This document shows positions 6,838 through 14,107 of a DNA stretch of 20,365 nucleotides, piece after piece. Source of the DNA: DASSKO01 sp035690425 (GTDB lineage: Bacteria > Actinomycetota > Actinomycetes > Propionibacteriales > Nocardioidaceae). Each line of letters opens with the position of its first letter. Position 1 is the first letter of the stretch. The DNA is taken from positions 1-20,365 of the forward strand of contig DASSKO010000059.1 of the NCBI GenBank assembly GCA_035690425.1, in the 5' to 3' direction. The notes below the pieces were generated by a model. The model had not been told where the DNA came from. It worked only from the letters and a program-made list of their open reading frames with translations, and did not search any database. A program made the translations under genes and the position numbers.

Positions 6838-7665
6838 TCAGTCGCCGACCGCGACCGGCCGGTCGGCGTCAGCGATCCACTCGCTCCAGGACCCTGGATA
6901 CAGGGCCGCCTCGATGCCCACGACCTCGAGCGCGAGCACGGTGTGCGCCGCCGTCACACCGGAGCCGCAGTAGGCGCCCACCCGTGCCTCGGAGACCCCG
7001 GCGAACCGCTCGCGGAGCACGTCGGCCGGGTGGAACAGACCGTCCGCCGTGAGGCTTCCGGGTGCCGGGATGTTCCGTGCGCCGGGGATGTGCCCGGCCA
7101 CCGGGTCGACCGGCTCCTGCTCGCCGCGGAACCGCTCCGCTACGCGTACGTCGACCAGCGCCCCTGCTGCCGCGAGTGACGCGGCCTCCTCCGCGTCGAC
7201 GACCGGCATCGCACCGGGACCGCCATGGAAGTCGCCGGCGACGATGTCCGGCGTACCCGTCTGCACCGCACCACCGTGCCGTCGCCACGCAGACCAGCCA
7301 CCGTCGAGCACCTGCACGCCACGGTGGCCGTAGTGCCGCAGCAGCCACCAGGCCCGCGCCGCGGCGATGCCGCCGATGTCGTCGTAGACCACGACGCGGC
7401 GGTCGTTGCTGACACCGGCGGCTCGCATCGACGCCACGAACCGGGTCGGGTCGGGCAGCGGATGCCGCCCGCGGGCACCCGGCGGACCGGCGAGCGCGGT
7501 CTCGAGGTCGACGAAGGCGGCACCTGGCAGATGTCCGGCGGCGTAGGCGCCGCGGTCGGGCCCGGTGGACAGCGACCAGCGCACGTCGAGCAGTGCGACC
7601 GACGCCGGGCCCGGGCCGGTCACGAGGTCGGTGCGGAGCCGGCTCGCCGAGGTCAGCGGCCGCAC
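6838..7665 (-). CDS. sseA: Sulfurtransferase, 3-mercaptopyruvate/thiosulfate type (SseA-like)
   Basis: This 275-residue protein has tandem rhodanese domains. The first (about 1-130) is the inactive-type domain with VALLDVRW (23-30), AGHLPGA (43-49) and DGGWSAWRRHGG (121-132). The second (about 150-275) has LVDVRVAERFRGE (170-182), GHIPGARNIP (191-200) and the catalytic loop CGSGVTA with Cys233. CGSGVTA resembles mercaptopyruvate sulfurtransferases, whereas thiosulfate rhodaneses usually have CRKGVTA, so 3-mercaptopyruvate is the more likely donor. The ORF is open for 250 more codons upstream inside the phosphodiesterase gene. I chose GTG at 7663-7665 because an AGGTGG ribosome-binding sequence precedes it by 5 bases and homology starts here. 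It overlaps the upstream gene by 13 bases, suggesting coupling. Confidence 0.92.
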   Translation of the reverse strand: MRPLTSASRLRTDLVTGPGPASVALLDVRWSLSTGPDRGAYAAGHLPGAAFVDLETALAGPPGARGRHPLPDPTRFVASMRAAGVSNDRRVVVYDDIGGIAAARAWWLLRHYGHRGVQVLDGGWSAWRRHGGAVQTGTPDIVAGDFHGGPGAMPVVDAEEAASLAAAGALVDVRVAERFRGEQEPVDPVAGHIPGARNIPAPGSLTADGLFHPADVLRERFAGVSEARVGAYCGSGVTAAHTVLALEVVGIEAALYPGSWSEWIADADRPVAVGD

Positions 7666-8861
7666 GACCCACCTGCCGACGGGCCGGCGTCGACGAGCAA
7701 CGGCACCACCATCTCCGCGTGTGTCAACGAACCGTGCAGTCCGATGAGCTTGACCTCCATCGGAAAGCGCTTGCTGGACAGAATCGCGATCGGTGCGGCG
7801 CAGGCGACCAGCACGTCGCCGATGCGCGCCGTGACCTCCCGATCGACCTGCGGCCCGAACCAGCCGTCGGCGACGGCCTGCTCGCGGGTCACCACCCAGG
7901 CGTCGGAGGACAGCCGGGCGCGCCACCGCGCCGCTACCTCGTCGACGGCACCGGCCCGGCAGTACAGGTGCCGCAGCCTGCCCTCGCCGGCGAATACACC
8001 GACGTCGTCGAGGAGGTCGACCTCGGTGTCGACGTCGACGCGGTCGTCCGGGGCCACGTCGACCATGCCGTGGTCGGCGGTGACGACCAGCACGGCGTCG
8101 TCGGGGATCTGGCTGCGCAGACGTGCGGCGAACGCGTCGACCGTCGCCAGCTCGAACCGCCACGCCTCGGAGGCACATCCGTCCCGGTGGCCGGTGGAGT
8201 CGAGGTCGCTGTCGTAGACGTAGACCATCGATGGTGATCCGGCCGAACGTTCGCCCAGCACCCGCACGGTCTCCGCGATCCGCTCCCCCGCGGTGTCGGC
8301 GCCGACGTAGCTCGCACCACGCTGGCCGGCCACCGTCAGCCCGGACTTCTCGAACGCTCGCTTGCTGACCACGTGCGTAGCGACGCCCTCGCGGCTCAAC
8401 CGATCGAACGCGGTGCGATGCGGCTGCCACTCCCGTGGATCGACGCGGGAGTCCCAGCGCAGGGCGTTGAGCAGCCGGTTGCTGCCGGGGATCCGGCTGG
8501 TGTAGCCCACCACTCCGTGCCGTCCTGGCGGCAGGCCGGTGCCGAGCGAGGTGAGGCTGGTCGCGGTGGTCGTCGGGACCCCCACGGTGAGTGCCCGGCT
8601 CTGCTCGCCAGCCAGCAGCGAGGACAGGTACGGCGCGTCCTCGGCGTGGTCCGCCAGCAGGTCCAGGCCCAGGCCGTCGATCAGCAGCAGCACGTAGCGC
8701 GGCGCGGCCGGGAGGTCGATGCCGGCGGCAGCAGCCTGCCCATTGGCGTGGCGCCCGTACGGCTCGCGCCCGTCGGTGCGCTGCGCGCCGACGCCGAGCG
8801 CGGCGCCGATCGAGGGCAGCAGGTCCGGGAGCGAGGCCGAGCCGTACTCCGGCAGAATCAC
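7653..8861 (-). CDS. Nucleotide pyrophosphatase/phosphodiesterase, alkaline-phosphatase fold
   Basis: This 402-residue metal-dependent hydrolase is of the type I phosphodiesterase/NPP family. The two-metal site is readable: LLLIDGLGLD (58-67) with Asp62, the nucleophile Thr in VPTTTATSLTSLGTG (95-109), DSDLDSTGH (217-225) with Asp221 and His225, TADHGM (261-266) with Asp263 and His264, and GLHG (374-377) with His376. Length and motif order are normal. There is no signal peptide, so it should act in the cytoplasm. The natural substrate is unknown; phosphodiesters, nucleotide pyrophosphates or phosphonates are all seen in the family. The start is GTG, overlapping the DUF5998 stop as GTGA. It sits between DUF5998 and sseA in a coupled trio next to sepH, an order I recall as widespread in Actinobacteria. 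Confidence 0.9.
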   Translation of the reverse strand: MILPEYGSASLPDLLPSIGAALGVGAQRTDGREPYGRHANGQAAAAGIDLPAAPRYVLLLIDGLGLDLLADHAEDAPYLSSLLAGEQSRALTVGVPTTTATSLTSLGTGLPPGRHGVVGYTSRIPGSNRLLNALRWDSRVDPREWQPHRTAFDRLSREGVATHVVSKRAFEKSGLTVAGQRGASYVGADTAGERIAETVRVLGERSAGSPSMVYVYDSDLDSTGHRDGCASEAWRFELATVDAFAARLRSQIPDDAVLVVTADHGMVDVAPDDRVDVDTEVDLLDDVGVFAGEGRLRHLYCRAGAVDEVAARWRARLSSDAWVVTREQAVADGWFGPQVDREVTARIGDVLVACAAPIAILSSKRFPMEVKLIGLHGSLTHAEMVVPLLVDAGPSAGGSCGR

Positions 8862-9472
8862 CGCTGCGTGCCGGCAGTCGCTGCCGAGAGGGTGGCGGCG
8901 AAGGCCAGCACCTGGTGCACCGCGGGCTTGCCGTCGGCAGCGGAGCTCACCCGGATCGAGAAGTCGTCGGCGGTCATCGTGCCGCTGTAGCCGTGGTCGC
9001 CCTCACACTCGGGGTCACCACAACTTGCCGGCTCCAGGTCGATGCGCCCGACGGCACCCCAGCCGATCGTGAGCACGGCCTCGTCGGCCCCGTCGGGGCG
9101 GGCGCCGTCCTCGGCGTATGCGGCCGGGTTGGCGACCATCCGCGTCGCCACCACCGAGGTGATCGAGGTGACCGGCACCGCTTCGGTGGAGGTGGAGGCG
9201 TAGGGCTGCGGGAGCAGGTCGTCCGGTGGGTGCTCGTCGGTGTGGGCGAGCACCAGCCTGCTCGGCGTGAGCACCACGACCGTGACGTGGCGGCGTACCT
9301 CGTCGCGGTCGAAGGTCGGCTCGTGGTGGACGACGAACGCTCGCACCTCCTCACCTGCGAGTGCGGAGTCCACCGCATCGCTCACCACAGCCGGGTAGTA
9401 GCCGGACGCGACGATCGCGTCCCTCAGCTCGTCGGCGCGGTCTACGGTGCTGCTCGGCATACGCTCAGGCAT
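8858..9472 (-). CDS. DUF5998 family protein
   Basis: This 204-residue soluble protein is of the actinobacterial DUF5998 family, whose function is unknown. The N-terminal helix (11-40) is followed by a beta-rich body: VRAFVVHHEPTFDRDEVRRH (43-62), VTVVVLTPSRLVLAHTDEH (63-81) and VTSITSVVATRMVANP (101-116). A conserved CGDPECEGDHGYSGT loop (151-165), with Cys151, Cys156 and His160, could bind a metal. The text TPSRLVLAHTDEH resembles PH-like domains found in similar small actinobacterial proteins. Two ATG starts are possible, at 9472 and 9460 (four codons apart); neither has a strong ribosome-binding sequence. It lies 51 bases after the acetyltransferase gene and overlaps the phosphodiesterase gene by four bases, so it probably works with the latter. 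Confidence 0.85.
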   Translation of the reverse strand: MPERMPSSTVDRADELRDAIVASGYYPAVVSDAVDSALAGEEVRAFVVHHEPTFDRDEVRRHVTVVVLTPSRLVLAHTDEHPPDDLLPQPYASTSTEAVPVTSITSVVATRMVANPAAYAEDGARPDGADEAVLTIGWGAVGRIDLEPASCGDPECEGDHGYSGTMTADDFSIRVSSAADGKPAVHQVLAFAATLSAATAGTQR

Positions 9473-9523
9473 GCGTTCAGTGTGTCACGAGTCGGCACCG
9501 ACGGGTCTCGGTCGGGCGCCTGG

Positions 9524-12220
9524 TCAGTCGTGGAGGGTGTCGCCGCCGAGCACGCTCAGCCGCCGCACGAACCAGTCGCTGCGCTGGTTGCCGGTCGGCA
9601 GCAGCCGGCTGCGGGCGGCGAGGACGCTGCATGCGCCCGCCCCGGCCTGCACCAGGCTCAACTGGAGCGAGGACACCTCGGGCAGGTCGTTCTTCAGCCG
9701 GGAGACGCGCTGGACGAGGTCCTCGACCCGGGCGATGTCGACGCACTCGCCGCCGCGATAGCCGAACAGCAACGGCGCAGCCTTGATCTCACGTACCATC
9801 GCGGCGGCCTCGGCGTCGGTGACCGGCGGGATCCGGAAGGACCGGTCGCCCAGCAGGTCGGATGGCGTGCCGGCGATGCCGAACGACAGCAGCGGCCCGA
9901 ACAGCGGGTCCTCCACGCTCGCGATGCTGAGCGGCACACCGGGCGGCGCCATCCGCTGCACCACGAAGGCCGCCCGTTCGGGGGAATCGGCCAGGCCCTG
10001 CAGGGTTTGCCATGCGTTGGTCATCTCCTCGAGGGTGTCGATGTTGCGCCACACGTGGGACATGTCCGGCCGCTGCGCCAGGTGCGGCGCGCTGGCCTTG
10101 AGCACGACGTCCCAGTCCAGCTTCGCGGCCGCGGCCACGGCCTCCTCCAGCGACTGCACGGGGATCCGCGGCCACAGGTGGATGCCGTAGACCCGCAGCA
10201 GCTCACCGACCTGCTCGTCGTCGAGGGTGACACCCACGGGGTCGTGGTGCAGCCATCCCCGCACCAGCCGCCGGGCGACCCGATCGTCGATGTCGTCGTA
10301 GCCGGCGACGTCCCCGACCGGCCGCTGCAGCCACGCGGCATAGTCGACCACGCGGGCCAGCGCACGCAACGCCGCCTCCGGCGCCGGGTACGACGGGACG
10401 GAGCCGCGGCCGGCAGCGCCTTCGACGTCGGGGACGCGCAACAGCTCGGGGACGCCCTCGGTGGCCAGAAAGGTCGAGATCAACGGCTTGTCGGACTGCT
10501 CGCCGACCGCCGCCAGCACGTCGGCGACCTGCTCGCCGGTGGTGTTCAGCGGCGGGATGAAGACCGCGACGACCGCGTCGACCTCCGGGTCGTCGACGGC
10601 GTCGTCGAGTGCCCGCTCGAAGTCGTCCGCCGTCGCCTCCGCGCCCAGCGCCACCGGATCCTTCACCACCAGGCCAGCTGCCGCCGCGGCGTCGGCTGCC
10701 AGCAGCCCGAGCGCGTCGGAGTTGCCGACGACGGCGACCCGCGGCCCACGGGGCAACGGCTGGTGCGCGAGCAGCTGGGCGACGTCGAACATCTCGTCCA
10801 ACGTGTCGACCTGGATCACACCGGCCTGCCCGAACATCGCGTCGACGGCGGCCTGCGGCGCGACGGTGGAGCGCACCGCGTGACCGACGGGAACGCCCTG
10901 GGTGGTGCGGCCGGACTTCACCGCGACGATCGGTTTGCGCCGGGCGACCCGACGCGCGACCCGGCTGAACTTGCGGGGGTTGCCGATCGACTCCAGGTAG
11001 AGCAGCACGACCTCCGTGTCGTCGTCCTCCTCCCAGTACTGCAGCAGGTCGTTGCCGGAGACGTCGGCACGGTTCCCCGCGCTGACGAACGACGACAGTC
11101 CCAGACCGCGCCGGTCCACCGACTCCAGGATTGCGACACCGAGCGCGCCGGACTGGCAGAAGAACCCGACCCGGCCGCGGGGCGGCATCAGCGGGGAGAT
11201 CGAGGCGTTGAGGGACTGGCTCGGCGCGGTGTTGATGACCCCGAGCGCGTTGGGGCCCACGAGTCGCAGACCGTAGGAGCGCGCCAGCCCCACGAGCCGG
11301 CGCTGCCGCTGACGGCCCTGCTCACCGGTCTCGGCGAAGCCGCTGGAGATCACCACCAGCCCGTGCACGCCCTTGGCGGCGCAGTCGAGGACGATCTCTT
11401 GGACCTTGTCGGCCGGCACCGCCACGATCGCGAGGTCGACCTGGTCGGGGATGTCCTGCACGGAGGCGAACGCGGGCAGCCCCGAGACCGGCTCGGCGGC
11501 CGGGTTCACCGCGAAGACACGGCCGGTGTAGCCGCCCAGCACGAGGTTGCGCACGAGCGTCAGGCCGATGGTGTCCTGCCGCCGGGTCGCGCCGATGACG
11601 GCCACGCTGCGTGCGTTGAAGAACCGCTCGATCGAGCGCGCCTCGGCGCGGTGCTCTCGCGACTGCATGACGCCGACCGAGGTCTCGGTGGGGTCGATCG
11701 GGAACACCAGCCTGAGCACGCCGTCGGCGAAGCCGCTGTCGACGTGGTAGCCGGCGTCCCGGAACACCTGCACCATCCGAGCGTTGTCGGGCAGCACCTC
11801 GGCGACGAACTTCTTCAGCCCGTTCTCCCGCCCGGCCTGGGCCAGGTGCTCGAGCAGGAGCTGGCCCAGGCCGCGCCCCTGGTGGGCGTCCTCGACCAGG
11901 AAGGCGACCTCGGCCGCCTCGGCATCGATCGCGTCGTAGCGGCCGACCGAGATGATGTCCGCGCCGACGGTGACCACGAACGCCACCCGCTGCTGGTGGT
12001 CGACGTGGGTGAAGCGCCACACGTCGCGGTCCGAGAGCTTCGGGTACGGCGCGAAGAACCGCATGTACTTGGACTGGTCGGAGACCCGGCCGTAGAACTC
12101 CACAAGCTTCTCGGCGTCCTCGGGGTGGATCGGACGCAGGTGCGCGGCACGGCCGTCGATGAGCACCACGTCGGCTTCCCACCGGGCCGGATAGGGCGGC
12201 TGGCCTTCGGCTGCGGTCAC
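9524..12220 (-). CDS. GNAT/acyl-CoA synthetase (NDP-forming) fusion, Pat-like protein lysine acetyltransferase
   Basis: This is an 898-residue fusion. Residues 1-175 are a GNAT acetyltransferase domain with the acetyl-CoA loop HQGRGLGQLLLEHL (113-126) and VFRDAGY (152-158). Residues 200-490 resemble the CoA-binding and ligase domains of ADP-forming acetyl-CoA synthetase: SVAVIGATRR (205-214), VGPNALGVIN (321-330) and FFCQSGALG (353-361). Residues 660-890 match the ATP-grasp part. The usual SHTG phosphohistidine motif reads HAVRST (447-452), and the ATP-grasp HKSD-type motif reads AQRPD (715-719), so ligase activity is doubtful. Related fusions (Salmonella and actinobacterial Pat proteins) acetylate lysines of AMP-forming acyl-CoA synthetases. 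A synthetase gene lies divergently 76 bases away. The GTG start has a TAGATT box 6 bases upstream and no Shine-Dalgarno sequence. Confidence 0.9.
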   Translation of the reverse strand: MTAAEGQPPYPARWEADVVLIDGRAAHLRPIHPEDAEKLVEFYGRVSDQSKYMRFFAPYPKLSDRDVWRFTHVDHQQRVAFVVTVGADIISVGRYDAIDAEAAEVAFLVEDAHQGRGLGQLLLEHLAQAGRENGLKKFVAEVLPDNARMVQVFRDAGYHVDSGFADGVLRLVFPIDPTETSVGVMQSREHRAEARSIERFFNARSVAVIGATRRQDTIGLTLVRNLVLGGYTGRVFAVNPAAEPVSGLPAFASVQDIPDQVDLAIVAVPADKVQEIVLDCAAKGVHGLVVISSGFAETGEQGRQRQRRLVGLARSYGLRLVGPNALGVINTAPSQSLNASISPLMPPRGRVGFFCQSGALGVAILESVDRRGLGLSSFVSAGNRADVSGNDLLQYWEEDDDTEVVLLYLESIGNPRKFSRVARRVARRKPIVAVKSGRTTQGVPVGHAVRSTVAPQAAVDAMFGQAGVIQVDTLDEMFDVAQLLAHQPLPRGPRVAVVGNSDALGLLAADAAAAAGLVVKDPVALGAEATADDFERALDDAVDDPEVDAVVAVFIPPLNTTGEQVADVLAAVGEQSDKPLISTFLATEGVPELLRVPDVEGAAGRGSVPSYPAPEAALRALARVVDYAAWLQRPVGDVAGYDDIDDRVARRLVRGWLHHDPVGVTLDDEQVGELLRVYGIHLWPRIPVQSLEEAVAAAAKLDWDVVLKASAPHLAQRPDMSHVWRNIDTLEEMTNAWQTLQGLADSPERAAFVVQRMAPPGVPLSIASVEDPLFGPLLSFGIAGTPSDLLGDRSFRIPPVTDAEAAAMVREIKAAPLLFGYRGGECVDIARVEDLVQRVSRLKNDLPEVSSLQLSLVQAGAGACSVLAARSRLLPTGNQRSDWFVRRLSVLGGDTLHD

Positions 12221-12226
12221 CGCTGC

Positions 12227-12232
12227 AATCTA
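12227..12232 (-). promoter_or_regulatory. Putative -10 box for the Pat-like gene, leaderless
   Basis: The minus strand reads TAGATT, 6 bases before the GTG at 12220. Transcription would begin at or next to the start codon, giving a leaderless message, which agrees with the absence of a Shine-Dalgarno sequence. No -35 is evident. Confidence 0.5.
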
Positions 12233-12284
12233 CCGCGCCGACCACGCGCTGGATTCGACGTACCCGGGGGCGCTCGCGCGTGCT

Positions 12285-12290
12285 TAGACT
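12285..12290 (+). promoter_or_regulatory. Putative -10 box for the acyl-CoA synthetase gene, leaderless
   Basis: TAGACT lies 6 bases before the ATG at 12297 and no Shine-Dalgarno sequence is present, so a leaderless transcript is likely. It shares the 76-base divergent region with the Pat-like gene's own box. A single regulator bound between them could affect both genes. Confidence 0.5.
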
Positions 12291-12296
12291 GCCGGG

Positions 12297-14033
12297 ATGA
12301 CCCAGCCGGTGAATCGTGAGGAGACAGCGGGCACCGACGCGTTCCGCAGCGCCCGTGACTTCCTGCTGGCCCATCGTGACGACTATGCGACCGCCTACGC
12401 CGGCTTCCGGTGGCCGGAACTCGACCGGTTCAACTGGGCGACTGACTGGTTCGACCGGCTCGCCCTCGAGCAGCCCGGCACGACGGCGCTGTGGATGGTT
12501 GAGGAGGACGGCAGCGAGCAGCGGGTCAGCTTCGCCGACATGGCCGACCGGTCCCGCCGGGTCGCCGGATGGCTGGCCGACCAGGGTGTCGAGCAGGGCG
12601 ATCGGGTGCTGCTGGTCCTGGGCAACTGCGTGCCGCTGTGGGAGTCCATGCTGGCCTGCATCCGGATGGGTGCGGTGATGATCCCGGCCACGACGCAGCT
12701 TTCGCCGGCCGATGTCGAGGACCGTGTCGGCCGTGGCCACGCACGGGCGGTGATCGCGCACGCCGCCGACGCGGGCAAGTTCGCCGCCGTCGGCGCCGAC
12801 TGCCTGCGCATCAGTGTGGGCGGGGCCGTCGACGGGTGGCTGGACTACGGCTCCTCGGCCGCCTGGGGCGACGACGCGGCGCCGACCGCCTGGGCCGGTG
12901 ACGCCGCCACGTCGGCCGACGACCCGCTGCTGCTCTACTTCACCTCGGGTACCACGGCCGAGCCCAAGCTGGTGGAGCACACCCATGCGTCGTACCCGGT
13001 GGGCCACCTGTCGACGATGTACTGGATCGGTCTGCAGCCCGGTGACGTGCACCTCAACATCTCCTCACCCGGCTGGGCGAAGCACGCCTGGTCGTGCGTG
13101 TTCGCCCCGTGGAACGCGGGCGCGACCGTGCTGATCTACAACTACTCGCGGTTCGACGGCGGCGCCCTGCTCGAGGTGATGCGCCGGTGCGAGGTCTCGA
13201 CGTTCTGCGCACCGCCCACGGTGTGGCGGATGCTGGTCCAGCAGGACCTGAACCAGCACCAGCTGGGGCTGCGGGAGGTGGTCGGAGCCGGCGAACCGCT
13301 CAACCCCGAGGTGATCGAGCGGGTGCGGCAGGCATGGGGCCTGACCATCCGTGACGGCTTCGGCCAGACCGAGACGACCGCGCAGATCGGGAACCCACCG
13401 GCCCAGCCGCTCAAGCTCGGCTCGATGGGCCGCGCGCTGCCCGGGTACGTCGTCTCCCTCGTCGATCCCCGCACCGGCGAGGTCGGCACCGACGGGGAGA
13501 TCTGCCTGGAGCTGGCACGGCGCCCGTTGGGCTTGATGACCGGCTACCGCGACGACTCAGCGCGCACCGACGAAGCGACTCGCGGCGGCTTCTACCACAC
13601 CGGCGACATGGCCTCCGTCGACGACGAGGGCTACATCACCTACGTCGGCCGTGCGGACGACGTCTTCAAGGCAAGCGACTACCGGATCAGCCCGTTCGAG
13701 CTGGAGAGCGTGCTGGTCGAGCACCCCGCCGTCGCCGAGGCCGCAGTCGTGCCTGCGCCCGACCCCATGCGCCTCGCGGTGCCGAAGGCATACGTCGTGC
13801 TGGCCGAAGGTGTGCAGCCCAGTGCCGAGCTGGCCGGGGAGATCCTCGGCTACGCGCGCGAGCACCTCGCGCCGTACAAGCGGATCCGCAAGCTGGAGTT
13901 CTCCGCTGCCGAGGACGGCGGCCTGCCCAAGACGATCTCGGGCAAGATCCGCCGCGTCGAGCTGCGCACGGCCGAGCAGCAGGACCGCTCGGCGCACGAG
14001 TACACCGAGGACACCGAGGACACCGCAGGCTGA
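12297..14033 (+). CDS. AMP-forming acyl-CoA synthetase, medium-chain (ACSM-like) type
   Basis: The enzyme activates a carboxylic acid with ATP to an acyl-adenylate and transfers it to CoA. The 578-residue protein has the adenylate-forming motifs in order: FTSGTTAEPK (215-224), DGFGQTET (353-360), YHTGD with Asp437 (433-437), GRADDVFKASDYRISPFELE (451-470) and the C-terminal PKTISGKIRR (544-553) with the catalytic Lys550. The stretch SPGWAKHAWSCVFAPWNAGA (257-276) and PPTVWRMLVQQDL (306-318) are typical of the medium-chain/ACSM branch rather than of acetyl-CoA synthetase, so a medium-chain or branched acid is the likelier substrate. Lys550 is the equivalent of the lysine acetylated by Pat enzymes, and a Pat-like gene is divergent from this one. 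The tail after 560 is acidic with a small TED repeat. Confidence 0.93.
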   Translation: MTQPVNREETAGTDAFRSARDFLLAHRDDYATAYAGFRWPELDRFNWATDWFDRLALEQPGTTALWMVEEDGSEQRVSFADMADRSRRVAGWLADQGVEQGDRVLLVLGNCVPLWESMLACIRMGAVMIPATTQLSPADVEDRVGRGHARAVIAHAADAGKFAAVGADCLRISVGGAVDGWLDYGSSAAWGDDAAPTAWAGDAATSADDPLLLYFTSGTTAEPKLVEHTHASYPVGHLSTMYWIGLQPGDVHLNISSPGWAKHAWSCVFAPWNAGATVLIYNYSRFDGGALLEVMRRCEVSTFCAPPTVWRMLVQQDLNQHQLGLREVVGAGEPLNPEVIERVRQAWGLTIRDGFGQTETTAQIGNPPAQPLKLGSMGRALPGYVVSLVDPRTGEVGTDGEICLELARRPLGLMTGYRDDSARTDEATRGGFYHTGDMASVDDEGYITYVGRADDVFKASDYRISPFELESVLVEHPAVAEAAVVPAPDPMRLAVPKAYVVLAEGVQPSAELAGEILGYAREHLAPYKRIRKLEFSAAEDGGLPKTISGKIRRVELRTAEQQDRSAHEYTEDTEDTAG

Positions 14034-14044
14034 CCGGCCGGCAC

Positions 14045-14072
14045 AGCGCTGACCGCGGAGCGCTCACCGCGC
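14045..14072. repeat. 14-bp tandem direct repeat upstream of the potassium transporter promoter
   Basis: AGCGCTGACCGCGG (14045-14058) is followed immediately by AGCGCTCACCGCGC (14059-14072), with 12 of 14 bases identical. Each copy begins with the palindrome AGCGCT. The pair ends 21 bases before the TAGGGT -10 box of the trkH-like gene, so it spans roughly -61 to -34 relative to the inferred start. That is a normal place for an activator or repressor site. No binding protein is known. Confidence 0.5.
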
Positions 14073-14093
14073 CGCGACGAGGCACGCGCCGAG

Positions 14094-14099
14094 TAGGGT
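14094..14099 (+). promoter_or_regulatory. Putative -10 box for the ktrB-ktrA operon
   Basis: TAGGGT lies 8 bases before the GTG at 14108, so transcription should begin at or just before the start codon. No Shine-Dalgarno sequence precedes the GTG. The -35 region is not recognisable and is partly occupied by the 14-base direct repeat's downstream edge. Confidence 0.5.
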
Positions 14100-14107
14100 G
14101 GCCGATC

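Noticed and set aside
7666..8430. In-frame extension of the sulfurtransferase frame, making a 530-residue product.
   Set aside because: It overlaps the phosphodiesterase gene in another frame and is Arg/Gly-rich without domain content. The GTG at 7665 has a good ribosome-binding site.
8591..12319. A plus-strand open frame of 1242 codons opposite the Pat-like gene and its neighbours.
   Set aside because: It is antisense to genes with clear domain homology. Its composition (Arg, Gly, His, Val and Asp rich, no recognisable domain) is what G+C-rich third positions produce on the opposite strand.
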